A stretch of DNA of 64,000 nt from Gerris lacustris (GCA_951217055.1 OX578283.1:63952228-64016227), one strand, 5' to 3'. Shown: positions 36,190 through 48,537, numbered from the stretch's first letter. Notes: generated by a model not told the origin, from the letters alone. A program made the numbers and translations.

Positions 36190-37435
36190 ATATGATTTTT
36201 TATGTATATATGTAAATGAATTTAAAAACTGACTGTTCTTAAACGAAAATATCATCCCAAGTCCCTGATGTGTCAGAATAATCAATATTATCATGTGTAA
36301 GGCTTATTTTAATGTTCTATAAAGTAGCCAAATTGATTTCCCTAAAGGTAAATTTTATTTGAAAATAACCCATATTAACATTTAATAAATATGTCCCCCA
36401 TTGTGTATTTTTTTAAAAAATAGGAAATGCTATGAGGATTACATAGAAATAACAATGGTATGAATCATGGATAACTTAATTATAATAAAACTTGGTACAG
36501 TTAAAAGAATGTATGACTGATTCATTATGGTCATTAAACGTCACTTCGGTGGACTAACGACACCAATTATTATAATTTACTTAACTAACTAACCTTTCAA
36601 AGAATAAGCTAGTTTATAATGATTATATCTGTCTTAATAATCATTATAAATATATATATGTAGGATGTAGGTACATGTCATAATTATACCAGATTAAGGA
36701 CAAATTGTAATAACACATATTTACGATATTAAAATGCAAAGAAACAATAAAGAGAATTTGATTAATTTTAAGGAAACAGAAATCGACGTAAATTATTATT
36801 TAAATGACGTTATAGCAAGGGAAAACAAGTCATTAAAATTAATTTATAACAGTATTGATTATAGTCATATAAAATTGTTATGGCTTTAGTTATACGAATT
36901 AGATCGGTTAAAAAAAAAATGTGAAAAATAACCCTATTTATCATATTATTAATGGAACGTTTAAATTTGTTAACGGACAATTAATTTGTATAAAATAATA
37001 TATCGAAAATTATAATAAAATACGTGTGATAATATAAATCCTAAATACATTGAGTTTGAAAGTGAATAAAAAAAAAAATTATTAGAGCAATTGAAGTGTT
37101 AGGATGTGTTGGTGAAATCGTCTACAGGCTATTCTAGCTTGTGGAAACAGGTTAGCCTCGAAATGGCGAAATCCAGACTAGACTAGTGGCGAGAACTGAC
37201 CTTGCCTTCTCTCGATATGGTAAGATTTGGTACGTAACTGATTTCATAGACAGAACGTCGTCTTATCACAGCGGAGTAAAAAGTATCAATGAAGTACAGA
37301 CTTCCTCTCGCCATTCAATCACTTATGTGCTTGTTTATAAGGAAATATAAAAAAAGTCGTTTTTGAAAAGCATTGATGCTTTTAAAGTTTAAAGAAACGT
37401 CGTGATCAGTGGGCTTGAGTTAAGTTTAAATCTTA
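36190..37435. other. AT-rich unique DNA, no gene seen
   Basis: The 37080-37320 part is less AT-rich, but stops are frequent in all frames I read. Nothing supported. Confidence 0.4.
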
Positions 37436-37438
37436 TTG

Positions 37439-37440
<2 letters not shown>

Positions 37441-37526
<86 letters not shown>

Positions 37527-37535
37527 ATGTATATA
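37441..37535. repeat. (TA)n microsatellite
   Basis: About 78 bp of TA followed by TGTATGTATATGTATATATA. Confidence 0.96.
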
Positions 37536-38264
37536 TAACATTACGAAGTACATACGTAAGAAAGGATTGGAGGTGTGTCTTAAAGTCTATGATGTAATAG
37601 AGGAAATCAAAAGTACCTCTACATTAAATACATTGAGAGTAGATGCGTACAGTTACTACGCTAGTTAAAATAGATGATTTCTTTCAATTAAAAGTTTGTA
37701 ATTCTATATAATTGCAAGCCTATAAAAAAAAAAACTTAAAAATAATAAATATATCGACGAAGAAATGCGTAATCGAATATTAAAATCTTAGAAGTATTCA
37801 AAGCAGTTACCTTCTACTAGATTAAATGAACTTTTTCTGATTTATCCTTCTGATAAACCTGATAATTCCTATTTAGGTCTTCTTCATGTATCATATTAAT
37901 CCAGATAATGTACTAGATAAATTTGTCAATTTATCTTACACTAGTCCAGACTATCTCAAAAGTTCATTGAAGAGAAATTTAAACTCTTCATATCAATTCA
38001 AATTACTTAAAATACAATTACAAATATATTAATGATTTTTATCTTTACATCACATAACTAATTTAACAGCAAAAATTATTATTAAAAATGCACAAATATA
38101 ATTAATATGGTTAATAATTAAATTGTAAGCATTAGAATGACTAAAGAGGGATAAATAATTAACTTGTTAATATGAGAGAGATAGAAGTTTATTAAGATTC
38201 TTTTTAAACTCTATAATAATAAAATTTAATTATATATAAAATAATAAAAATAATTAACGAACCA

Positions 38265-39115
38265 CGATAATTAATTAATAAAGATGTTTATCGATTATTT
38301 GTGTTGGTGATAATCAGTGAAGTGTTAAGTTTGATAGCTAATCTTATAACTTAGTAAGTTAGTTAGAGGTGGTTAGAGGTGGTTGGAAGTGGTTAGAGGT
38401 GGTTAGAGGTGGTCAGAGGTGGTTAGAAGTAGTTACAGGTGGTTAGAGATGGTTAGAGGTGGTTAGAAGTGGTTAGAGGTGGTTAAAGGTGATTAGAGGT
38501 GGTTAGAGGTGGTTATAGGTGGTTAGAGGTGGTTAAAGGTGGTTAGAGGTGGTTAGAAATAGTTCGCTTTGTTACAGACAACTAATAACTTAATAACTTA
38601 GTGACTTTACTAATAACATAAATTTGTAAGTTAGTTAGAGGTGGTTAGAGGTGGTTAGAGGTGGTAAGAGGTGGTTAGAGATAATTAATTAATAAAGATG
38701 TTTATCGATTATTTGTGTTGGTGATAATCAGTGAAGTGTTAAGTTTGATAGCTAATCTTATAACTTAGTAAGTTAGTTAGAGGTGGTTAGAGGTGGTTGG
38801 AAGTGGTTAGAGGTGGTTAGAGGTGGTCAGAGGTGGTTAGAAGTAGTTACAGGTGGTTAGAGGTGGTTAGAGGTGGTTAGAAGTGGTTAGAGGTGGTTAA
38901 AGGTGATTAGAGGGGGTTAGAGGTGGTTAAAGGTGATTAGAGGGGGTTAGAGGTGGTTAAAGGTGATTAGAGGGGGTTAGAGGTGGTTAAAGGTGGTTAG
39001 AGGTGGTTAGAAATAGTTCGCTTTTTACAGACAACTAATAACTTATAACTTAGTAAGTTAGTTAGAGGTGGTTTGAGGTGTTTAAAGGTGGTTAGAGATG
39101 GTTCGGTTTGTTACA
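38265..39115. repeat. G-rich 10-bp minisatellite in a duplicated block
   Basis: Core unit GGTTAGAGGT, repeated tens of times with variants (GGTTAGAAGT, GGTTAAAGGT, GATTAGAGGG). A block starting AATAAAGATGTTTATCGATT and including GTTGGTGATAATCAGTGAAG is present twice (38278 and 38690), each followed by the G-rich array. About 410 bp was therefore duplicated in tandem. The G-rich strand has regularly spaced GG pairs (GGTTAGAGGTGGTTAGAGG). Confidence 0.93.
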
Positions 39116-39292
39116 GACAACCAACTTAAATGGTATCATATTAATTTCAACTGTCTACGCAAATTTAACAATTCTTAAACACAAATGTGACCTCACTAAT
39201 TCGGATAACAAACCGATCCAAATCTTATTAAACCATTTGCCCTAATAATAGGACGTGAGGAAGCTATGTGCCACACTAATTGACAGACAATT
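39116..39292 (-). mobile_element. Family A relative, inverted 5' fragment
   Basis: Read leftward from 39292: GTCTGTCAATTAGTGTGGCA, CATAGCTTCCTCACGTCC, then a section shared with the copy at 14560-14912 (GGTCACATTTGTG versus GGTCAAACTTATT surroundings, then GACAGTTGAAATTAATATGA). Truncated where the G-rich array ends. Confidence 0.6.
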
Positions 39293-39299
39293 TTTAAAA

Positions 39300-40076
39300 T
39301 CTCAAAAATTGGTATTTCCAGAAAACCTATATTTATAAGGATTAAGTGGACGGCATAGAATAAACTAGGTATCTAAGATAATATTTTAGATTAACTATTA
39401 AAATATATATATTATTTAGAATTTAGAAGGAGTTTACAAATTTCATCAATATTCTAGACTAGTTCTCTAACAGTGGATAATATATTATACACGAAAATCC
39501 TTCCCAAAAAAAAATTATAAAATACAACATTTTAAAGTAATTCAATATGATGTTGAAGGATTTCAAAGGAAATGAAATACCTCATTTTTATGGCCTTTCT
39601 TTTAAACTAAAGCATTTTTAAACAGTTAGACACTGAAAAACTGGTTCTCAAAAGATATTTCTTGTTTATTTTAAAACTTTTGTTTCTTCTTTTATTTTAT
39701 TTTGTAACTTTTTTTTTTTTGTCAAAGACATTTTTTTTTAACAGAAATAAGAAAAATAGATAATATGTTAATTTAGATATTTTATATATAAAAAGAAAGG
39801 ATTTGTTTTGGTATTTCCAGGACGTGATAGATGTCTTCAGCAAGTGATTAATGAATAGCGTTACCAAAATGATTTAAAATTGGTGTGTTTTCTTTGGATG
39901 GCGGTTATTTGCTTGTATATGTTTTTCTTTTGATTAGAAAGAAAGATGCGAAGTGATACATCTGTAAATTATTATATAATATTGTTTAAATTCCTTATTT
40001 TTTTTTTTTTTGAAAATATTTTGGGTAGTTAAGTGGTAAAGGAATAAAACATATGGAACAAAATTGAATCGATTAA

Positions 40077-40140
<64 letters not shown>

Positions 40141-40920
40141 CTATATGTGGACTTAATTAAAATAATTTATTATATTTTCAACATTGAAGTTAATTTTCCA
40201 TCATTAAAAATATATAAACTGTGAGACCAATGGTAATTTATTACAGTACTAAATAAATAATTAATCCAAAAATAAAAATAAAAGAAACCAGTGTAATAAC
40301 CTTTTTTATATATATTTTAAACTATTTATTCACTCTTAAGAAAATATATATATATATAAACACTAATAATTATTTTTTTTAATGTTATTTTTAACAATTT
40401 AAAATAAATTAGGGGTATAATTAAAGTTGCATTTTAATGTCATTGCGTAGTTTGTTTAATTACATTAAACGGTAATATTTAAGAATTTAATGACGTAAAA
40501 GACAAGAAATATTACCCAGAATATGAGCTTAAATTAATAATATTATTAACTAAATATATTGGAAAACAAACGTATAAATTAAAGATTTCCTATCAGTCAT
40601 ACAATAGCGCGTGAACGATAAAAATATAATTAAAAATTACTGTTGTAACCATATAATTTTTTTTTTTATCAATATTTTGCTTATATACAGTAAATTTTAA
40701 AATTTATATTTGACAGAATTTAATAGCTTAACAATGCTTCTTTTGAAAATCAGCTGGAGTGTCCGCGACTCAGAGGGAACTAACGTTTCACCAGTAAAAT
40801 CATTTTCAGGCATGTGAGATGTAATAAAAATGGTAAAGAGGCAATAATGACTCCCAACCGCAAAATTTAGTACTTAAGTATGACACCAGGCACCAACTGC
40901 AGCAAACCCTTGTCTTCTCC
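39300..40920. other. AT-rich DNA with a TA tract, no gene seen
   Basis: Holds a (TA)n tract at 40079-40139 and T runs. The 40750-40915 piece is GC-richer (GGAGTGTCCGCGACTCAGAG) but has no open frame of interest. Confidence 0.4.
40079..40139. repeat. (TA)n microsatellite
   Basis: About 60 bp of AT. Confidence 0.97.
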
Positions 40921-40922
40921 AG

Positions 40923-40925
<3 letters not shown>

Positions 40926-41018
<93 letters not shown>
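40926..41018. repeat. (TA)n microsatellite
   Basis: About 93 bp of TA. Confidence 0.97.
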
Positions 41019-41020
<2 letters not shown>

Positions 41021-41411
41021 AAGTTATTTAGTGATGAAAGTAAAAAAACATATGTGTGAGACTCTCAGGCATTAGAAGTGAAACTTAAGTTCTAGAATCA
41101 GTTGATTTTATGCATTGCTCTCTTTGCTTTTGTTGACCATTTTATTATTTCAGGATGAAGAAATGGTTATTTGGAATTTAATTGAAAAATATTTTTTTTT
41201 TTCATATTATTTAAGCGAATAATGAAGAAAAAAAAAACATGCCGACTTAAGCCAGCAGTTGATTTATCTATAAAAATCTTTCACTTAGACGAGTCTCGAA
41301 TCAAAAACTTCGTTACATGCAATTTCGTTTCATCTAAGCCAAGTTAATCTACCTAAAGAAGTTTCACTTACACAGAAATTAAGAAAGCTATAAAATGAAA
41401 ACAAGTATAAG

Positions 41412-41984
41412 TAGACAGCCAATTGGTGTGGAACTTAGCTTCCTCGCATCCTACCCACATACTTTATTGATTTTATGCTTTTACAAGTCATTATTGTCAA
41501 ATTGGTTTAATTGTTTCCCCCGTTTTTTTAATCTGTCAAAATTGTTTAGATTTTTTACACGAATTTAAGTATCAATTTTGCAAAAGTTAAAGAGCGTAGA
41601 CGGTTCAAATTAATCTGGGGCTATCTGCGGGTTAGTTTCGATAAACTATAAAAGTTTCATTCAAATCATATAAGTACTTTTCAAGCTATAGGTGTAAATA
41701 AATGTAACGAGAAACAAATAAGCGCAGAAGGTTGAAACTTATATGGGACCAACAATGGACTAATTATGACTCATGACCAACCACCCAAATTTCATTAAAA
41801 TTGAACGTGTAGTTTTTAAGATATGTTGGTTCGCAAAAATTAACAGACAGACACGGATCCAAAAATGTTCCCTGATGTCTGAAACGGATTTCTGTCTTGG
41901 AATTTTTGAAATCGGAGACCTAAAAATGTTTCGTTCTTCGGAACGATCACATAGCTTCCGTTACCTTCGGTAAGCTCGGAAGCA
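41412..41984 (+). mobile_element. Family A copy, near full length
   Basis: Starts AGACAGCCAATTGGTGTGGA. It runs through the standard body (AGAGCGTAGACGGTTCAAAT, TCTGGGGCTATCTGCGGGTT, TATGGGACCAACAATGGACT). It ends TTCCGTTACCTTCGGTAAGC with TCGGAAGC, a perfect terminal hairpin (TTCCG TTACC / GGTAA CGGAA). The GACA stretch is short (AACAGACAGACACGG). Confidence 0.82.
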
Positions 41985-42049
41985 ATAAATGATGAAGTAA
42001 CAATAAACATTTTAAATCTTATTCGATGATTTAATCGTTGTTAAAAACG

Positions 42050-42420
42050 ATTCTTTGTTGTGCGAAAGACTTTAAGTCGTATAATCGGAAGTAGTAAAGA
42101 TCTTGGAAATGAGATGGAATTAAATACGGTTATAAGAATAAAAGGGACAAGGTTAGGTGCCGAGATGTCGCACAAGATGTGCGCTACAGCACGGCAAGAT
42201 GAACAGATGAGAGAGTGTCTTGTGGTAAATACGTCTTGGGATGGAGGACCGAGGGACCGAGGTAGCTATCTTGGGTTGGTCCGGGGTCTTGATGCTTATT
42301 AACTTCCTAACCATGTGTCTGGAAAGCATAGTAATTTGAAGGCGCCAACCTCCCAGAGGCATCTTAGGTTCAGTGTCACTTTAACCTTCCCTACCGACTA
42401 ATGTACAGCTCTGCTTAACT
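42050..42420. other. GC-richer unique segment, no gene recognised
   Basis: Two overlapping open frames (plus 42060-42302; minus 42153-42362) lie in sequence with more GC than its flanks (GGACCGAGGGACCGAGGTAG). Neither product has a motif I know. Both being open suggests that composition rather than selection keeps the frames clear. Confidence 0.25.
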
Positions 42421-42705
42421 TTACATTGGCAATGAAAAACCAGATGAAATTTCAATGAGCAAGTACATTTTAATGGTAAAATAACAAAAAGTTGAGATCC
42501 GAAGAAAGTTTTCTTTAGAATATATTTTCACAACTACCATTATAAATGGTTAAAGATGAAAAAAAATATAATAATTAACTGCAAAATTACCAAAAACGAT
42601 CTTCATAATTCATTCGACTGATTTTTCTAACACTGGATCATCTAAATACCTAAAATAATTTATTGCTTAAGACAAGCCATCATTTGTGTCATTTGAAACA
42701 ATCTG

Positions 42706-43200
42706 TGACACAAAAGGATAATCACAAATTCCGTGTGGAAAAATGACCATCACAAATTCTGTGTGGAAAAAGCATCAGCACGAATTCTGTGTGAAAAAAA
42801 GCATCAGCACGAATTCAGTGTGGAAAATGGATCAGCACGAATTCTGTGTGGAAAAAGGACCATCGAAAATTCTGGGTGGAAAAAGTATCAGCACGAATTT
42901 TGTGTGGAAAAAGAACCATCACGAATTCAGTGTGGAAAAAGGATCATCACGAATTCAGTGTGGAAAAAGGATCATCACGAATTCAGTGTGGAAAAAGCAT
43001 CAGCACGAATTCTGTGTGGAAAAAGGACCATCGCAAATTCTGGGTGGAAAAAGTATCAGCACGAATTTTGTGTGGAAAAAGAACCATCACGAATTCAGTG
43101 TGGAAAAAGGATCATCACGAAGTCAGTGTGGAAAAAGGATCATCACGAATTCTGTATAGAAGAAAGGACCATTACTTATTCTGTGTGGGAAAAGGATCAA
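42706..43200. repeat. 28-bp EcoRI-containing minisatellite
   Basis: About 17 units of roughly 28 bp: CATCACGAATTCTGTGTGGA plus AAAAGGAT. Variants (AGCATCAGCAC, GGACCATCG, GGGTGGA) recur in the same order at about 42850-42930 and 43020-43090. This indicates a duplicated block of about 170 bp. All three plus-strand frames are open for 119-165 codons because the 28-bp unit lacks stops in any phase. These are not separate proteins. Confidence 0.95.
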
Positions 43201-43440
43201 TTTAAACAGTCTTGGAGTACCATCATCTAAATACCTAAAATTACTATTTTCTTAAGACAAAGCCATTATGACATTTTTTGTATCAGATGTTCGTTTGAAA
43301 CAACCTGTAAGACAAAAGATAATCACAAATTTCGTTAGTAAAAAGGATCACCTCGAATTCTGTGTGGAAAAAGGATCATCACGAATTCTGTGTGGAAAAA
43401 GGATCATCACGAATTCTGTGTGGAAAAAGGATCAAAAAAG
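43201..43440. repeat. Duplicate of array left flank plus four 28-bp units
   Basis: CATCTAAATACCTAAAAT and CTTAAGACAA..CCATTAT..TTTGAAACAA match 42642-42715, just left of the first array. At 43344 four more 28-bp units follow. The flank and array were therefore duplicated as one piece. Confidence 0.8.
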
Positions 43441-43729
43441 TCATTGAGCCCATTGAATCTTAAAGATTATCCATGGAGACATAGGATTCTCCGATATATC
43501 ATGAATATGTTTTTCTTTAAGGCAAAAAAAATGTCCTTTAATATTTGTATCTACTTATAAATTATGTTTTAGATGAAAATCTAGATAGCTTAAGAACATT
43601 ATTGTGCCATATTTGGCAAAAATCTAATTGAAATGAGTTAAATATAGTGCATCTATAGAGCAAACATTCATTATAACGAATTATTTTACATCCAGCTTAT
43701 AATTAAGGATAAGACCTTATATCTTTTAA

Positions 43730-44195
43730 TACAAAGCTAAGGAACATCCTCCTTTACAAAGGATCATCACATTAAAGGATCATGACATATGATTATTTAG
43801 GACATCCTTTAAAAGAAAGGATCGTCACTGTCAAAACAAAGAAAATTTGTCTTCTCATTCTTTAGAAAAAATAGATTACTCATTCAATATCCTTAAGTAT
43901 TTATAAAAATCTAAGGAACATCCTCCTTTACAAAGGATCATCACATTAAAGGATCATGACAAATTATTAAATCTAAGGAACATCCTCCTTTACAAAGGAT
44001 CATCACATTAAAGGATCATGACAAATTATTAAATCTAAGGAACATCCTCCTTTACAAAGGATCATCACATTAAAGGATCAAATTATTATTTAGAACATCC
44101 TTTAAAAGAAAGGATCGTCACTGTCACAACAAAGAAAATTTGTCATCACATTCTTTAGAAAAAAAATTGATTACTCATTGAATATCCTTAAGAAT
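43730..44195. repeat. 62-bp tandem repeat within a duplicated ~110-bp block
   Basis: AAGGAACATCCTCCTTTACA, AAGGATCATCACATTAAAGG and ATCATGACAAATTATT form a 62-bp unit: three in tandem at 43915-44085 and one diverged unit at 43738. The segment GACATCCTTTAAAAGAAAGG with ATCGTCACTGTCA and CTTTAGAAAAAAT occurs at 43800 and 44095. The core GGATCATCAC is shared with the 28-bp array 300 bp upstream. Confidence 0.88.
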
Positions 44196-44199
44196 ATGT

Positions 44200-45080
44200 T
44201 CCTTTTAAATAAAAAAAACAACATTCGCTTAAATGGTATAGATAAAATGGAATTTAATAAAGTTATCAAGACATATAAAATGTACGTGACGTTATCCTTT
44301 TTGTAAAAAAAAAAAAAATAAAAAATAAAAATAGTACGAAGAAAATAAATCATTGATGTCAAGATTCCGACTGAAAGAAGTCTTTCGTAAGACACTAGAC
44401 ATAGATGGATAGACTGGATTTAAAACAGAACTAGATGTTCTAGATAAATGTGCGAAGTCTTCTAAGATGCAATCATCGATTGCAAGTAATGCATTGTAAA
44501 TATTCATAGATAAAAGTAATAGAATAAAACTTAAGTACGAGAAGCATAGAAAAGGATATTAAATTAATTTTCCTTCTATCAGAGCCAGGATCTAATCGTT
44601 CAAATTAATTCTAAATTTAGTTAAACATATATTATATTAGATGCTTTTATTTAACTTGCAATGTTTGTATGTATGTATGTTCGGGCCAAATTTTGCAACT
44701 GAACTTTAAAGCAGTTATCCTCAACCGATTGAATTAAAATTTTGCATACACTTTTAGTTTGGATGACAATACATGGTTAGCTAAGTGACGTCATTCTAAA
44801 TCCAATATGGCGGACTAGGTACTTTTTAAGCATGCCCATGATAAGGTTATCAAATAAAAGGGTTTGCTGAGAAGAATACGAATAAAAGCTTGTTTTTAAA
44901 AATGATTTTTAAATAAAATTATTTTTATCAAAAGTTTTCTTAAAGAGTATAGTTTCATTAAAAGTAACTAAGAAAACAAATTTTACGTCGTAAGTACGGT
45001 GTTGATAAACATGAATTTGAATACTTAACACTTCGTGATTCTCTTTTAAAGAACATAAAGATTACTTCATCTAGCTAACT
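44200..45080. other. AT-rich DNA, no gene seen
   Basis: About 44660-44830 holds ATGTATGTATGTATGTTC, TTGAATTAAAATTTTGCATA and CCAATATGGCGGACTAGG. These resemble pieces of interspersed repeats, but there is no second copy in the window to define them. Small hydrophobic ORFs on the minus strand (44171-44507) are AT-driven. Confidence 0.35.
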
Positions 45081-45094
45081 TTTATCAGTAACCA

Positions 45095-45564
45095 AATTGT
45101 TTTGATTTTTTACGTGTATTAAAGTATCAATTGAGCAAAATTTAAAGAGTGTAGAATGTTGAAAATTAATCTGGGGCTATCTGCGGACTACTTTTGACGA
45201 ACCATCAAAATTTCATAAAAATCAGATAAGTACTTTTGAAGACATAGGTGTATATAAATGTATGTTTGTGCGGATGTGGAAGAGAAACAAATGAGCGTAG
45301 AAGGTTGAAACTTATATGGGACCAACAATGAGCTAATTATGGCCTACCATAAAAATTACATTCAAAACGGGACGTGCAGCTTTTAAGATAATGTTGGTAC
45401 GCAAAAATTGAACGACAGACCGACAGACAGACAAGAGACCAACATGGTTCACTGATGTCTGAAACGAATTTCTGTCTAGGAATTTTTGAAATCAGAAACA
45501 TAAATATTTTCGTTCTTCAGAACGATCACATAGCTTCTGCTACCTTCGGTAAGCTCGGAAGCAA
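45095..45564 (+). mobile_element. Family A copy, 5'-truncated
   Basis: Begins within the body (AAATTGTTTTGATTTTTTAC). It contains TCTGGGGCTATCTGCGGACT, AATCAGATAAGTACTTTTGA, GTGCGGATGTGGAAGAG and GACAGACCGACAGACAGACA, and ends GCTACCTTCGGTAAGCTCGG plus AAGC. Confidence 0.8.
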
Positions 45565-45569
45565 TAATG

Positions 45570-46490
45570 ATAGAAAATCTAGTCAGTTATTAAAAAAATT
45601 GTATAGAAGTAATATTGATTATCAAGTATGTAAAAACATTTCAAATCAATTCATACAGTAGTTACACATTTTACGCCTAATCCTTTAGAGCAGGTGAAAG
45701 AATTAAAGGAATAAAAAAAATCCGCATGAAATGAAAGGATATTACACAATAGACAGAGTTACCAAGCCACAACTTGATAAAGACACAAGTTGCATTCATC
45801 ATATGAAAACAGAGCCGACACTGCATACTCGTACAGCTGTGAACCCGTACAAATGTACAATGTACAGCCTTAAATGGTTAAACAAGTAAATCCATCTCCG
45901 GTACGTTCTCAAAAGCAACAAATAGAATCGGGCCCTAAGAAGATCCTTGGGTAAAACCAGTTACGATCTCTCTCAAGTCAATTTCAACATTTAACTTCTT
46001 ATAAAGTAAAGTTAAAAAAAAGAATCAAGAAATTAATTACAGCGAAGAAGAATTAATAGTATCTAATTACTCCAGGATTTTTTTTTTTTTCACTTTACTT
46101 TTCTTTACTTCTGTAATGAAGGTTTGCAATAATAGAAAGCTTTAATTCAAATACAAGTTTATTGCGTCAAATGAACATCATTTTTACTTCTTTTTAGGAT
46201 TTGATTTTATTTGCTCAGATCAACAAAATAAAAAGAAATAATAGATCTTTAAGCACATTTATTTGTACGTAAAAGAGAAACTTTACCGTTTAATTAGACT
46301 TAGAAAAGAAATTATAGAACATTTATTTGTAATTAAAATGTAAATTATTGTAAATTTATACTCAATTAAAAGTGAAATCGAATCACATTAATTTGCTCGA
46401 ATTTCTATTATCTCTATTTATGTAAAACTTTCACCATTTTCATCATTTTTCTAAAAGCGGTAATAGTTAAGACAATTTATTGAAAGTAAA
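45570..46490. other. Unique DNA, no gene seen
   Basis: 45770-45970 is less AT-rich but has frequent stops. T13 run near 46079. Nothing supported. Confidence 0.4.
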
Positions 46491-46496
46491 TATTTT

Positions 46497-46686
46497 AATA
46501 AGTTATCGTCACACGTTTCAGAATTCGCCGATACATAGACCGACAGACAGACACGAGACCAAAAATGTTCCCTGATGTCTGAAAAGGATTTCTGTCTTGG
46601 AATTTTTCAAATCAGAGACATAAAAGTTTTTCGTTCTCAAAAGTGAACACAATGGTTCTGTTACCTTCGGTAAGCTCGGAAGCAAA
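46497..46686 (+). mobile_element. Hybrid B/A-type 3' fragment
   Basis: AAGTTATCGTCACACGTTTC (a family B-type block) is followed by GACCGACAGACAGACACGAG, TGATGTCTGAAAAGGATTTC and the family A hairpin end TTACCTTCGGTAAGCTCGGA. A second such hybrid is at 60590-60858. Confidence 0.7.
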
Positions 46687-46722
46687 ATAAAAAAAAGTCC
46701 AGTCATGCACCATGACTTAATG

Positions 46723-47305
46723 AGCGAATTTTCAAAGAAATGTGCGTATTATTGGCTTATGATAATATAGGTAAATTTTGTTTAGAATTTGCATGGGTGA
46801 AAAAAAAAAAAAAATTGGCACACAGGGGTTCGGGGTACAAACGTCAAAATAGTATTTACCCTTCAAGATGCATGTCGTTGGAAAGCTCTTTGAGTAGAGT
46901 AATTGTTGTTATATACACTTTTATCATATTTTCATATAAAAGGGGGGTAAAATAGAAAAAACCCATTTTTATGCTATTTTTGACCCTAAATTGTAAAACT
47001 TTGACCCCTAGATGAACTCCAAAAATTCTGGTCAACGAACTCATCCTTTCTTTTGATATTATTGACATTTTAAAATTTGTTTGAAATTTTTAAGTGCATC
47101 CTAAGGGGAGATATCGTCTGGAGTGACACATATATAATACATATATACATACATATATACATACATACATAAAAAAAAAGTGTTAAATTTTAGGAATCGA
47201 TTTAGAATGGTCTAAAACGGATTTCCATGGAAAAAAGTTTCAAAAATTCGCATTACAAAAATCTTGAAGCCATTGCAATAGCGTAATTTTCTTTGAAAAT
47301 TCGCT
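46723..47305. mobile_element. Family F element with AGCGAATTTTCAAAGAAA ends
   Basis: A perfect 18-bp inverted repeat bounds 583 bp: AGCGAATTTTCAAAGAAA at 46723-46740 and its inverse at 47288-47305. A few further matching bases lie inside (TGCGTATTATTGG against TACGCTATTGCAATGG). The interior contains TGTCGTTGGAAAGCTCTTTG, GTTGTTATATACACTTTTAT, AAAAGGGGGGTAAA and a TACA-type microsatellite near 47140-47170. A part (46855-46950) recurs at 61375-61470. No target duplication is evident. The two 70-codon ORFs on opposite strands are not conserved. Confidence 0.68.
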
Positions 47306-47309
47306 AATA

Positions 47310-48340
47310 TAACATATAAAAAATAAAAATTTAAAATAATTGGTAAAATTGTCAGTTTTAAATTAATTCATATAGAGTCTAGAGGATGAGATAGATTTGT
47401 TGTTTCATATAATATATTTTGTGTAATACTTGCTAAGTAAAATCTTGCGGTATTACACAGAACTTAAAACTTTTACTATCATGTAGTAATTATGCTGTCT
47501 TCGGCAGACATTAAGAGTAAAAAGAAATTGACTTACACAGAACTTAAAAACTTGACTTTAAAGTTGCAGTAAGATCGTTTAATAGTTAATAATTTTCTCA
47601 GTAGTTTTATTCAACAATAAAAACAAAACCGTGCTAGAACAATCTTGCGGTGTTACGCAGAATTAAATATACTAGGTCTTAAACAGAACTAATAAAAACT
47701 GGCAAATATAAAGGAAGTTTACAAATTAGTATTGTTTTTTCATCTTGTATTTATACTTTAACACGTATCTGATTGGTTATTTGTAATTAACTTTTGTGAA
47801 CTTATAAAGAAATACTCTGAGGTATTAAGTATTAACTATTCTACCATTAAAAAAATAATTAAACTCGTTTGTAAGATGTAATTCTATACGAAAGGACATA
47901 GATCCTCAACAACTGAGATATCATAGATTAACAAAGCCTTAAATGGTGAAGATCGTAGAACTACTATCAACTCTTGGATGAAAGGGAATAAGGTTTATGA
48001 TCATTCTCCTTGTAAATATATATAATAAATTACGACAGAACGTTTCTTAATTATTATTATTGAACTCATACTGATTAAAATCCAAAGAGTACACTTAATC
48101 AGTCTAATTTTGTTTGATTGTAAAAGTTTTGATTAAGAAAAAGATCAGATTTTACTATTTAATTGGTCGATATTAGTCATCAGAGAAGATTTAATTCTTG
48201 AAAGTAAGACAACTCTCCACTAAAAGTAACTTTATTACACAAATTGCTTTTAACTGATAGTGCACTTTTGTGCTCTTCAGCAAGAGTGGAAATCTCTAGA
48301 AAAAGAGGCTGTTAAAATTTTAACATATTCTCAAATTCTT
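47310..48340. other. AT-rich DNA with short diverged repeats, no gene
   Basis: ATCTTGCGGTATTACACAGA (47442) recurs as ATCTTGCGGTGTTACGCAGA (47642) with AACTTAAAAC-type blocks between. This looks like an old local duplication. Confidence 0.4.
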
Positions 48341-48342
48341 TA

Positions 48343-48537
48343 AAGCCTGGTCTCTACATAACTTTTTGTCATACATTGTACACACAAGTCTTGCATAAGT
48401 CTTGCATGATCATGACCGACATGACTGACACAAATCGCGCAGCAACACTATTCAAACTTTCGCTCAGTCATTCTGACATTGTCAAAGAACTGTTGTTGAC
48501 GATAACTGCACTATGTGCCCATAAATTGAATAATTTC
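48343..48537 (-). mobile_element. Possible PIF/Harbinger-like end with transposase trace
   Basis: AGCCTGGTCTCTACATAAC at 48343, preceded by TAA, resembles the end AGCCTGGTTTACACG of the Harbinger-like element at 54589. Read leftward, codons at 48510-48451 give CSYRQQQFFDNVRMTERKFE between stops. The FF..VRMT...F pattern resembles the region before the catalytic domain of animal Harbinger transposases (known pattern: aromatic residues, then RM(S/T), then F). Twenty residues is thin evidence. It lies on the same strand as the MADF remnant to the right, as expected for a deletion derivative of one element. Confidence 0.28.

Noticed and set aside
38265..39115. Interstitial telomere
   Set aside because: The unit is GGTTAGAGGT, not the arthropod TTAGG or the general TTAGGG repeat, and it is degenerate and internally duplicated.
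42733..43230. 165-codon repetitive ORF, with 138- and 119-codon ORFs in the other plus frames
   Set aside because: All three frames are open because the 28-bp minisatellite unit lacks stops. The open stretch tracks the array, and no frame is favoured.
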